Shown here: positions 12,901-22,196 of the stretch, in pieces | Numbering within the stretch: position 1 is the first letter of the stretch | Layout: each line of letters opens with the position of its first letter | From: Gamarada debralockiae | Lineage: Eukaryota; Ascomycota; Leotiomycetes; Helotiales; Hyphodiscaceae | NCBI GenBank assembly: GCA_002803225.1 | Contig: NXFV01000547.1 | Span: 1 to 40,048 of the forward strand | DNA: 40,048 bases | Reading direction: 5' to 3' | Made by a program: the position numbers and the translations under genes | Notes under the pieces: generated by a model | What the model saw: the letters and a program-made list of their open reading frames with translations, nothing else | Databases searched by the model: none | Told to the model about the DNA's origin: nothing

Positions 12901-14200
12901 GCCTGACCAGGGTCCAGTCTGTCCTTGGCCGATATGGAAAATTGACCTTCCCACGACGTGGGATGAAGACGATGGCGGAGCAGATGACGACCTCCCTCCA
13001 CTAAAAATGAGACGATCCATGTCTAAAGATCCAGAAAAACAGCCAGCATACGATTTCCTCTCTGAGCGCATCGCCTCCGGCTTTAGCGAGCTGAAGAAAA
13101 GGGCTGGAACTGGGGCGTCCCGTTGGTTTTGGGTCGCATCGCAAGGTAACAGCCGACTCGCCATACGGTCTTCACGGTACCCAAATGGGAACGGGGGCGA
13201 TGACCTCCTGTCCGACAATTCGGACACCCATCGGTATATCCCAGTTTCGCTGGGATGCGGTCCAACAGACTACTCATTGAACATCAACGCAGCAAAGGCC
13301 GACTCAAATAAATGGGTTTGTAAGTACAACGTGTTCTGTCGTCTTAGAGTTTGAGAGTAGCGTAGGTTTGCTGACAAGACCACAAATTACAGCCGAGCAT
13401 ATTCTGGAGCTGCAGACCCTCTCGCGATTCATGACGGCTATCCTTGATGGACAGTTCCCGCCTATCCTTTCGGCCGGCTTGCCTGGCGCTTCCCTCAAAA
13501 CGATTGACTTCCATGCAGTTCAGGTGTTTTCTTCTGTCTTCCAACTTGGGGATGCTGAGCTGGCTGTTCCATCCAACGAAGTGTTGGCATACTTCGGATC
13601 GGTGTCCTATTCGGGAGGTATGGTCGTTGCGGACAGCTTCCTTAATGCCGTCAAAAGTCAGGTACGCAGATTACATCAACTCGAAGGTTTGGACCTAGGA
13701 TCATGACTGACCTGTGGCAGCTATACCGCTTCGTCAGGCCGGTTAGCGATGAGAATTGGGCTACCTGCTGCGCCGGCACAACTTACGCTCAAGCGAACAA
13801 AGCTATGAGCTACATCCAAACCGTGATGGCGGTATTTGATTACTATGACTCGACTAACGTGCAAGACCGGCACTCAGATGCATATTCAAATGCGAAAAAC
13901 GTGATTGCGGTCTTTGAGAACGAGTACTCCGACTTATATAACGACGACATTCGAGGACATATGCAGGACCTCTGGGCAGAATATATGAAGGGCCACTTTA
14001 CGCGCGTTACAGCTTATGCCAGGTGGTGGGCAATGGGCAAACTGAACTCTCTTGAACCTGTTTGGATTGCGAGACTGTCTATGCCACCGGGTTCTGCTGA
14101 TCGGCTCTTCGCCCAAATGATGTGTGACCTGATAGACCGCTATAAAGATCAGATTAATACTGGGACAAAGATTTATTTCAATGACTACTTTATGTATTAG
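9992..14200 (+). CDS. Killer-toxin-like GH18 chitinase with CBM18 modules
   Basis: Six exons: 9992-10262, 10329-10452, 10503-11170, 11223-13319, 13393-13661 and 13721-14200, total 3,909 nt (1,302 aa). Start 9992 precedes a clear signal peptide (about residues 9-25); the in-frame ATG at 9944 would bury it. Three Cys-rich hevein-like CBM18 segments (CCSQYGFCG, CCSKFGFCG, CCSQWGYCG) cover about residues 29-145. A GH18 barrel begins near residue 158; its catalytic signature DGVDIDWE is intact, with the acid Glu at about 282. Cys-rich repeats rich in CC pairs follow (about 440-690), then a long C-terminal region without a domain I know. This is the architecture of subgroup C fungal chitinases, which resemble the alpha/beta subunits of yeast killer toxin and are often paired with LysM genes. 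The expected product is a secreted endochitinase acting on fungal cell walls. Confidence 0.88.
11171..11222 (+). other. GC-AG intron in the chitinase gene
   Basis: The donor reads G|GCAAGT and the acceptor CACCCAG, with a GCTAAC branch site 11 bases before the acceptor. Joining CAT G to GT CTG TGG gives HGLWD, the residues expected after the conserved YDLHG stretch of GH18 chitinases. The nearest GT donor would break the frame. Confidence 0.85.
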
Positions 14201-14680
14201 ATAGTTAGCAGAACGAGTGTACATGAATATAGAGTTCAGATGTTGGCTCACCAGCCATCGGATTTTTAGTAATTTAGAGAATATTTGAGCATATTTCACA
14301 CAGAGTGAGCTCTGGAAATTCCATAGCGTAATCACCTATTTGAACCTCTGTAAACATCTGAGCTGTTTGTCCCCAAAGAACATACTTGAGGGGTACTGAA
14401 TGGCAATAGTGTCGTGTGCCGTAGCTTTCTTAGTTATCTTAATTTTCGAGTCCCTTGAATGAAAATGATATTTATCCACACGACGAAGGAAAATATGCCT
14501 CGAAAAAGCTTGAAACATGTCATCGAGATACTGAATTAAATGCTCAATAATGACTGGTAATTCTTCTGCTCGAGAGACCAATATGACAAACGTGGAATTG
14601 TATATGGTCCAAAGCATTATAACTACCATGGCCAGCAGCAAGATAGACAGAATTAATAAAACAATTCTCTTAGACGGCTC
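14201..14680. other. Convergent intergenic region
   Basis: It lies between the stop codons of the chitinase (plus) and the HMG-box gene (minus), so it should hold both 3' untranslated regions. A 101-codon minus-strand ORF (14336-14641) has a hydrophobic start but no family resemblance; I do not call it. Confidence 0.5.
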
Positions 14681-16336
14681 TCAGTCAAAGTTCTCCCAAT
14701 GAACTGGCGGCGGCAGCGGACGGGCCTTTAGTGCCTTGAGCTGATTGACGTAAGCTTGATGTGTATAGGGTTCGCGCTCCTCTGATTTCATAGCCTGCCA
14801 TCGATCCTCTAACATTTTCTCCACGCCCTGTTCAGAGACCTCTGGATTCTCCTCCTGAGCCTTCTTCTTTTGCTCCTCAATGTACAGCACCTCGGAAGCA
14901 TCCCGTTGACGAGGTTCAGGAGGAGGTATAGCAATGCCGAGACTGCGGAGTCGAAGGGCTTTTAGTTCTCTCGACTTCTCAACAAGAGTTCTGCATTGAA
15001 CAGACCTATCCTCAATTTGTTGCTTCAGCTCATTTTTGCCCGGATCATCTTCCCCCATTTCTCGCTGGATTTTTCGGAGCTCCGATATTCTGGCCATGAT
15101 AACCTTCTGCTCTAATCCTATCTGCTCCTGCTGCACCTCGTCTTCCCGGAATAGGCGAACATCGCTAGCGGTCTTGCCACAAAGACACTGCCTGGCAACG
15201 TTGTGATTCTGGGTTATAACCGCCCATTCTGCATAAATGTCCTCGATTTTGCTCTTTACTTCGTCCTCCTCACTTCCATTTCCTTGCCCTTGCAGCCCTT
15301 CCAGCTGCTTGCCTAGCTCTACTAGTCTGCCCACGATGGTCTGCTGCTTGAGAGCAAAGTCGTCCGCCAGCTCTTTGTGGGGGTTCGGGGGCCCAAGTGC
15401 GTAAAGGCGATCTCTAATGCCTCTGAGCTTTAGGTGTATCGTGTGATTCTGCGCTCTCTTTTCCTTAAGTTGTCGCCTCAACTCATCCTTTTCCGAATCT
15501 CCCAGCTCACTTTCCAGCTCCACCTTCAGAATCAGTTCATTTATTTCGCGAACGATAACATGGTTTTCCTTCATGGCATCTTCCTCCTCTTTCTTGAGTG
15601 CTCGCTCCTTCTCTTTTCGTTGCAACGCCTCCGGTGTATTGGCCTGGGCTTCTTTCGCAGCCATTGCAGCCAAGTGAGGTGCGCGTTTTCTTTCCCTATC
15701 TCTGAGAAATTGCTTTACACTCGCGGCCACGATAGTCTTCTCCTCCTCCACAAGACCCAATTCCTCACAAAAGGAAAAAACCCGCCTCGCCTCGGTCGCG
15801 CCAGGCATACCTGGCATGTCGTGACAATCACCCTGCATGAAACGCACTTCCAAAGTTGCCTCGTGAAAGTTGTTCGCCATGAGATACAGCTCAGCATTAT
15901 TAAGCCCACTAGCATCTGGGGTAGCCTTTACTACCAGCTCCGCGACGGTCGAGAGCTCGCCATTTGACGCGAGTTCAATCCGAGCACGGACAACGTCAGG
16001 AGGCGGCCGGTCCAACACCCAGTAACGCTCAACTTCAGTCAGTGAAGAGGGCTGCGCCAATGCCTTGCCAATCAGATCACCGCGGCTGAGAAGAAGCTGC
16101 CTTTCAGCATCTGTGAGTTGATTCTGTTGATTCTGAGCTTTCAGGTAGAGTTCTTGCGGGAGAGTGTAGGCAATCTCGGGCACTCCTGGCAATCTGCGAG
16201 GCTCTTCCATCTGGGGTTCAGGGCGTGCATTCATGATTGCGAATGCCGAATTGGGTAGATGATCCTCATCAGGAGGATCTCCCATGTAGTCGCCATTTTG
16301 TATGAGACCAGCCGCGCTCCTGGTGTGTGGAGGCAT
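14681..16336 (-). CDS. Coiled-coil protein with C-terminal HMG-box-like domain
   Basis: A single uninterrupted 551-codon ORF with no need for introns. Residues about 50-165 carry loosely repeated segments built around LTDAERQLLLSR / LTEVERYWVLDRPPPDVV / LNNAELYLMANNF, which look like three degenerate copies of one motif. Residues about 210-455 are highly charged and heptad-like (several long Glu/Lys/Leu helices), a likely coiled coil. Residues about 473-537 match the HMG-box pattern (a helix with IEEQKKKAQEENPE, then VEKMLEDRWQAMKSEEREPY, then a third helix). This suggests a nuclear DNA-binding or chromatin protein, but the target is unknown. Start 16336 is the first ATG of the frame. The HMG call is mine by eye and the N-terminal family is unnamed. 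Confidence 0.75.
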   Translation of the reverse strand: MPPHTRSAAGLIQNGDYMGDPPDEDHLPNSAFAIMNARPEPQMEEPRRLPGVPEIAYTLPQELYLKAQNQQNQLTDAERQLLLSRGDLIGKALAQPSSLTEVERYWVLDRPPPDVVRARIELASNGELSTVAELVVKATPDASGLNNAELYLMANNFHEATLEVRFMQGDCHDMPGMPGATEARRVFSFCEELGLVEEEKTIVAASVKQFLRDRERKRAPHLAAMAAKEAQANTPEALQRKEKERALKKEEEDAMKENHVIVREINELILKVELESELGDSEKDELRRQLKEKRAQNHTIHLKLRGIRDRLYALGPPNPHKELADDFALKQQTIVGRLVELGKQLEGLQGQGNGSEEDEVKSKIEDIYAEWAVITQNHNVARQCLCGKTASDVRLFREDEVQQEQIGLEQKVIMARISELRKIQREMGEDDPGKNELKQQIEDRSVQCRTLVEKSRELKALRLRSLGIAIPPPEPRQRDASEVLYIEEQKKKAQEENPEVSEQGVEKMLEDRWQAMKSEEREPYTHQAYVNQLKALKARPLPPPVHWENFD

Positions 16337-16885
16337 AGTTGACGAGAAGACTCTTGATTTTGTGAATGGAATAAAGGCAGATGATTTCCGTGGAGTTGTG
16401 TTTGAGTGTGGGGAGGAAGGGAAACAAACGGAAGGAATAAGTTTTGCAGTCGAAGAGGTACCTGCTTATATAACCTTGCCTAAGCGCCTAAGTGCTGCGG
16501 CAAATCAAAATTGCGTCGCTAAATTTTACGGCCGCCGTAATCCGTTTGTCCTCGGTTTGCTTGAAGGGAAGTGGCACAATGTTCTGCCCAAAGCGGTCTG
16601 CAAAACATTGCCCCCGGCACCTCTTCGGGGCCGAAAAAAGCGGCCCAAATTGGCACGTGCGCACCACACCGAAATTGCAGTGTTTATATGTAAATAAACC
16701 AACTTCTTACTATTCTACATAACACAATAGCTCGAATTAAGTCTCGCAAGTCACGCGCGCGTCATTTCACGCCTCCTCTTGATCTTTCTCTCACTCACGG
16801 ATAGGCTAAAACGCCTCAACGATACGGCGTCTTCTTTGCAAAAGCCTTCGCCTAAGAACTTAGTATTCCTATTCCTATATCGATA
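16337..16885. other. Upstream region of the HMG-box gene; no gene seen
   Basis: The first 100 bases should contain the minus-strand promoter. The rest has no convincing coding. From about 16690 it becomes richer in A and T toward the relic that follows. Confidence 0.4.
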
Positions 16886-17165
16886 GTGCGCAAGGTTACT
16901 AGCCTCCTTAGACGTTATCAGTCTCGAATTCTAGCTTCGAACGAACTACGAACTCGTCATAATCAGCGTAATTCTAGTCCCGATCTACGAGGGAGAAAGA
17001 GGGCTCTTCTACGGTTAGAAACAGCTGCGATTAGCGATTATCTTGATAATGATTTAGTCTCTCTTAATAATAAAGGCAAGCTATAGTTAAATATTACAAA
17101 AGCTACTAGCGTCAATCTTCTAAATACCTATTATTTTTAAGTTAAAAAGGCTTCAAACTGTTACG
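16886..17165 (+). pseudogene. Transposase-like helix-turn-helix relic
   Basis: A 66-codon frame includes RRYQSRI, LRGRKRALL, SDYLDND and NNKGKL, the kind of string seen in the N-terminal DNA-binding part of Tc1/pogo-type fungal transposases. Reading on in the same frame past a TAG (plausibly TGG before RIP) and a TAA (plausibly CAA) the similarity seems to continue (TKATSVNLL, VKKASNCYEL). No DDE catalytic core is present nearby. The family call is weak; that it is a mutated coding relic is more likely than not. Confidence 0.4.
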
Positions 17166-17432
17166 AGTTAAATGGAGCAGGTCTTATGGTTGCAGCAGCT
17201 TAGAGGTCGTGACCTTATGTCACGTGCCTGTGCACCACCGTAAAGAAACCCGACCGCGAGTGCTTAGCGCGCGCTAAGTGAAAGTCGACCTCAAAACATG
17301 GCGTGCTCCCATCGCACAGCCAAAAACTCTCGTCTCGGCGCCACGAAACAGTCAGTGACCTTGCAGCCTAAATTTGGTGAGTGTCACGATTTCAATTTTA
17401 TGTCAGCGACGCCACCCCGGTCCTTCTCCCTC
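17166..17432. other. Non-coding spacer with a 16-bp palindrome
   Basis: No coding signal. CTTAGCGCGCGCTAAG at 17263-17278 is a perfect palindrome. The segment between the transposase relic and the inverted-repeat element may be unrelated transposon debris. Confidence 0.35.
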
Positions 17433-17647
17433 CACCAGGGGTTGACAAAATTCGCTCACCATGTAGAAAATCGAACCTTTAATAACTTTACGATTCTGGG
17501 TCCAGTTCGATTGAAAAATATACCAAATTGATTGCGAAGAATAGGCCTTTAAATCTAGCCCAGAGAATTTTTTGAAAACACAATTTTTGGCGGGTTGTTG
17601 TTATATTATCTTTTCGGCTGGTGAGCGAATTCTGACAGCCCCTGGTG
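17433..17647. mobile_element. MITE-like element with 28-bp terminal inverted repeats
   Basis: The left end (17433-17460) and right end (17620-17647) are inverted copies matching at 25 of 28 positions; both ends share CACCAGGGG and AATTCGCTCACC. The 215-bp unit has no ORF and an AT-rich interior, the structure of a miniature inverted-repeat transposable element. The trinucleotide CTC flanks both sides and could be a target-site duplication, but it is too short to prove. It ends about 30 bp before the phosphotransferase start codon, so it may supply part of that promoter or 5' untranslated region. Confidence 0.65.
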
Positions 17648-17676
17648 CTCTACTCATTTGCGATTACGTCACAGTC

Positions 17677-19574
17677 ATGATTGGAAACTGTTGTGGAAGG
17701 CTGCGTGGAAGAAATACTCTTTTAATCAGATACGCCCGCAATTGCAACGTAATAAGCAAGAACGCAATGGCAACGCAAGACACGCGATCTTCTTCGCTGG
17801 CCTCACGAGCATTGCTTCCTGGTCAGTTAATCCCGTCCTGAAAGCGTTGGTCGTGTTCCTTATTCTATCAGAATTGAAGTACAGCGATGATATTTTCAAT
17901 TACACTCGAGGTCGCTTCGTTTGTGAAGAAACATATGAGATGTCACGGCGCTACATCCGCTTCAATGTCAATGAGCTAGGCCGTCTCGCCGCCGAAGCTG
18001 TTGGAGCGAAATTATGCGTTAGCATTGAAAAATATCCTGACGGCATGTACAACAAGGCTATGCTTTTTAGCATGGATAATGGCACTCAAGTTGTGGCGAA
18101 AGTTCCAAATCCGAATGCTGGCAAGCCTCATTTTACCACTGCAAGTGAAGTTGCAACAATGGATTTCGTACGTTTTGGCTCAAGTGTTAATACATGCAGA
18201 TGCTTCAACTGATATAACCTCAGGCACGGAATGTTCTAGGAACTCCTGTTCCTAGAGTCTTTGCTTGGAGTTCTAAGGCCCGGGAGAATCCTGTCGGCGC
18301 AGAGTATATTATCATGGAGAAAGTTCCAGGGATCGAGCTAGAGCGTGTTTGGCCAAGTATGAGAATCGGGGACAGACTTACTCTTATCAAAGCCATCGCT
18401 GGTTTCCAGAAAGCCTGGACGTCAGTTTGCTTTAAGAAATTTGGGGGACTTTATTACACTAAAGATCTAGACGAACGAACCGGGAATGAGCCGTTGTATA
18501 CCGATGCAAATGGAGTTGATATTACAGATGCAAAATTCGCCATTGGCCCATCTGTAGGACGCGAAACAATTGACAACGGAAGAGCGAGTATCAATTTTGA
18601 TACAGGACCATGTAAGATTTCGGTCCTAAAACCAGGACCCGCATGACTAACGAGCACAAGGGGAGACTTTAGAAGAGTATCACAATGCAATTGGTCATCG
18701 AGAAATTGCATGCGTCAGTCAGCTCCCTCGCCTGCCTAAGTCCCCAATAACCCTCTGCGGCCCGGGAACCTACCAACCGACGAGACAAAGAAAGCTTGAT
18801 GCCTTACACTGCTATCTCAAGCTGATCAAGTTCCTCCTTCCTGCAGATCGATCTATTGCATCATCTCATCTTTGGCATAGCGACCTCCACGTTGCCAACA
18901 TATTCGTGAATCCTTCCAAACCTACCGAAATTGTGGGCCCTATAGATTGGCAATCAACCGAGCTATCCCCTCTCTACTATCACGCCCGCCAACCTCGCAT
19001 TATCGATTATGATGGCCCGCCTGTGTACGGCCTAGAGCGGCCCCAGCCACCTAAAGATGTAGAACAGCTTGACGCAAACGCAAAGAAGCATGCAGAGGCT
19101 TTGTATTTACAACAATCACTTTGCTCTCTCTACAACACTCTAACTCACCATCAAAACCCACGGCTTTACGCTGCGCTAGAGTTCCAGCAAACGACGAGCT
19201 ACCTACTCCTCCTCCTAGCACGTAACCTCCTCGTCGACGGCGAGGCAACTTACCTCTCGCAAGTCGCCGAGTTAGACGCGACATGGGACACACTTCCGGG
19301 AGCCAAAGGCTTAGCTTATCCGTTCTCCTTTTCAGTGAAAGAGCGGCAAGAAATGGAAGCTAATGTCAAAGGCGTAGTGCGCGGTATGGAAGCAATGCGC
19401 TCAATTAGAGAGAGCATCGGTGAGTTATTTCCTGAGCAGGGAGTAGTGAGGGCAGACCACTACGAAGAGGCTCTAGATGCGTTAGAGCAGATGAAGGGCC
19501 AGGTTATTGACGAGTTTGCAAGCAATGAGCAGGAGAGAGAGGTATGGCGGAAGGAGTGGCCTTTTGGAACATGA
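17677..19574 (+). CDS. AIM9-like aminoglycoside-phosphotransferase-fold protein
   Basis: Four exons: 17677-17821, 17872-18167, 18224-18611 and 18661-19574, total 1,743 nt (580 aa); phases match at every join. The N-terminus (residues 1-23) has several Arg and no acidic residue, consistent with a mitochondrial presequence, as in yeast AIM9. Family landmarks are FNYTRGRFV, the nucleotide-binding part GTQVVAKVPNP, AEYIIMEKVPGIELERVW, the catalytic loop HSDLHVANIF (about residue 349) and the metal-binding IDWQ. The Brenner motif has Ser where HGD is commonest. Substrate unknown. The first intron has a weak donor (GTCAGT), but it is the only join I found that links the Arg-rich start to the conserved frame; an in-frame ATG at about 17767 is an alternative start. 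The gene looks intact, although flanked by transposon relics. Confidence 0.82.
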
Positions 19575-20009
19575 GCTGTGTATCCGTATGCAGAGGATCG
19601 CTTCGCTGGTTATAGGTAGCATGCAACTATGTAGTGTGATGACCCGACTGGGCTGAGAAGATATTGATTGCAGAAGGGTAGTGTGTCGAATAAATAGTCT
19701 AAGGATTTCTCGAGTATATAATTAACGAGATGTCGCCTGGCTTGAGAAACAGATATGAGGAGATTTCTTTCACTAATATAGACGGTGGTAAAAGCTTTTA
19801 AGAGAGCTCCACGAGCAACAGCTGTTTCGTCGTTTTAGGGTTGAAAGACCTTGAAATCTTTACCTAGATTAGTGCTCAAGTAGTTGTTAAGATACTTAGT
19901 GCGCCCAAACCTACTAGCAAGCAATATAAGTGTTGCTGCTTTTGTGCACTAAGGATTTCTTTCTTAATGAGTTTAAGAACTATGTCTTAGACGGGATCGA
20001 AAAAGAATC
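19575..20009. other. 3' flank and AT-rich spacer; no gene
   Basis: An AATAAA at about 19689, 115 bases after the stop codon, could serve polyadenylation of the phosphotransferase gene. The rest has many stops and no recognisable coding. Confidence 0.4.
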
Positions 20010-20620
20010 TCATTTCTGCATAGTTGATATTGAATTTACTGCGTTGACCCCAAGACCTTTGTTATTAGAAATACCAGATGCGAGAACACTGTAAACGGTG
20101 TTGGCAGCAGGATAGTGAGGAATATTGTTGTTTAATCTACCACTAGTAAGCGAAATTGAGACGGCTTTAGAAAGGCTGACATACCGTGGAGTCAAAGTAT
20201 CTCATAGCGTCAGCGAGGACTTCCTGGCCCAAGTCTTCGTCTGTTCCGAGCTTTGATACCAAAAACTTTCGAAATCTCCGTTTGATATCAGCCCACCCAC
20301 ACTTAGCACCGGTCCCCGTAACTGCTTTTTTGAGACTTGTGGGACTAAGTTTTGTGACTGTGTATGCCTGCAGGCTAATTGCACAATTGTCAGCACCGCA
20401 GAGAACGATGGTCTCACCTTCTTCAAGTGTTCCTTGAGGAAGGCCATAGAGGCCGTATTCAACTGCAGCCTCCTTAAAACACGTCAGATTGAATTTATAT
20501 ACTGTATTAAGATTCACTCACCGGCTCTGGCACTAGGAGCCTCAGAGGATCAATCCCCGCCTTACGGACAGCTCTCCGAAGTCTGTACCTTCCTTCAAGC
20601 GGCCACACGAGAGGCACTGT
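20010..20620 (-). pseudogene. Hsp70-like (actin-like ATPase) gene fragment
   Basis: On the minus strand, segments read PLRLLVPEP, then (after a GTGAGT...AAG intron) EAAVEYGLYGLPQGTLEEGETIVLC, YTVTKLSP, GTGAKCG, RRFRKFLVSKLGTDEDLGQEVLADAMRYFDST, followed by what looks like another donor (GTATGT at about 20169). This order and wording match fungal Hsp70/HSPA12-like proteins. The phosphate-binding loop expected as DAGGGT is mutated (LCGADNCAIS). The N-terminal ATPase half and the C-terminal part are missing, so it is a broken remnant. A downstream stretch near 20070 (VLASGISNNKGLGV) may be the next exon. Confidence 0.6.
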
Positions 20621-20639
20621 AAGACAAAACCAGTGTTTT

Positions 20640-20977
20640 CAGTAGTGCCAAGTAGTAATATATTGCCAGTCTAAAGAGCGCTATTTCCCATGTCAGTGGA
20701 GGTTTTCAGCACTGTATTGTATGATATAGCAGAGGGGATTTCTTATATTATACTATAAATACATGTAATATATGATATATTACTAAGAAAATCACTCCTT
20801 CGGGCATCCTCCTGTAACTGCTGAGTCTGTATCTTCGTCTCCTTCCTTATTGACTTTATTAGCTCTATACCCTGGTCCCTTATCCCCCAACTAAGACCTT
20901 AGATACTCTAATGCCTCAATTGCCTCTAAAGTATGCTCCTAATGGTCCCTATTCTCTAGTTAGCTATGGCCCTGAAT
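20640..20977. other. AT-rich spacer, probably RIP-degraded
   Basis: No gene recognised. Many TATA/TTAT runs around 20740-20790 and scattered stops on both strands. A minus-strand stretch (about 20970-20810) reads as a charged peptide broken by several stops; I cannot name it. Confidence 0.35.
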
Positions 20978-22196
20978 TTAAATCGAGTTGTTGAACCGAG
21001 AGATCGAATGCGAATACTCCGGGTTTGAAGTATCCAGCGGACTTAAAAATTCAAGCGGGCAGGAAGGACTTACAGCATCCAAAACAGCCAAAAGCAATCC
21101 CCCTAACATGCACACTTTTGGTGTAATAGCCATGTACGCTTGACCAGTAATAGACAGTCCACCACCAAGACCCCAATAAATCTGAAGTCTCTCTGGTTTG
21201 GGATAGTGGTCCGGAACCGAGAAAGCAGCATGGTATCCCCCAACCGTAAACACCCAGCCTCCATCATACGCAGACCCTGCGAACCAGTAGCACAGAGCGA
21301 ATCCACCACTAAGATGGCAAAGTAGATTCAAGACGTACGAGTTCGGGGAGAGATTTGCTTCAACTCGCATCGTGCCTCCGTGAAAGTCTACCGTTGCGAC
21401 GATACCGAGCTCGACATACAGAACATAAACCACAGGATTTCCATCCGTGACTGCAGGCATCGCTGCAACTGCATCCGTAAAGATTCCCAAAGAGACGTAA
21501 GGATTGAATTCCAAGACGATAACAGCGTTAACAAAGAGAGTTTGGAACGCCTTGACCGCCAAACCAGCAGCCAACCAGATCGAGCCTTCCTGATCGGATA
21601 CCTAGCCCTTATTCGGATTAGCCGGATCATCACTCGTAAGAGACGTCAAGATTTGAAGCGGGTCCGAAGCAGAAAGTATAGATGCGGCCGGATTATCAAT
21701 GAATGGAAAGCTGTTAATCTCTGCAAGAGAGGGAAACCGAGCATGGAGTTGTACCTAAAGCCGCCGCAAATCCCCGATATCTCGGCGACTTCGAGCTCAA
21801 CGAGTGGGCCTTCCAGTTTGGCAAACAAGAATACCGACTTGTAAGTATGGTCATCTTTGGTGATCTCGCCGTATGACCCAACGGCCAAGAAGCTGTAAGG
21901 ATCAAAGGAGACAGAAACTCCACCAATATACTTGACAATGCCAGGAGATGACAAATCTTCGAATATTCCGCGATGGTAAGATGCGGTTTGTTGTATTCGC
22001 AGGCCAGTCCATTCAAGCTAAGCACAGGTGTAATCGAAGCCAGAGGCTTCAGATTGAGTCCGTTCAGGTTCAGCCCAATCCCAAATCCAAGCAGTGAAAA
22101 CTCTATCGGCCCAAGTTTGACGGTCGCATCAAACAGTATACTAAGGACACTATCCTTATATCACAATCCGACATTAGATATGGACAATGGACCCTG
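20978..22196 (-). pseudogene. DUF6603 protein, broken fragment
   Basis: In order on the minus strand: GPLSISNVGL, LFDATVKLGPIEFSLLGFGIG, VLSLNGLACEYNKP, GGVSVSFDPYSFLAVGSYGEI, AEISGICGGF, EGSIWLAAGLAVKAFQTLF, FNPYVSLGIF, VYVELGIVATVDFHGGTMRVEA, CHLSGGFALCYWF, SITGQAYMAITPKVCM. These are the conserved blocks of the large fungal/bacterial DUF6603 family, function unknown. Damage: a TGA at 22161-22163 (probably TGG), a TAG near 21610 (probably TGG), and two single-base frameshifts (about 21975 and 21735). It stops after the ITPKVC block at a GTAAGT-like donor; the C-terminal part of the usual 1,000+ residues is absent. Confidence 0.75.

Noticed and set aside
14336..14641. 101-codon minus-strand ORF with a hydrophobic start
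   Set aside because: Lies in a convergent 3' region, has no homology I can see, and its composition follows the local AT content.
15434..15967. 177-codon plus-strand ORF
   Set aside because: Antisense shadow of the coiled-coil/HMG-box gene, rich in Leu, Phe and Ser as expected opposite Glu/Lys codons.
17263..17278. Perfect palindrome CTTAGCGCGCGCTAAG, considered as an operator
   Set aside because: No gene starts close by and there is no second copy; probably incidental or part of transposon debris.
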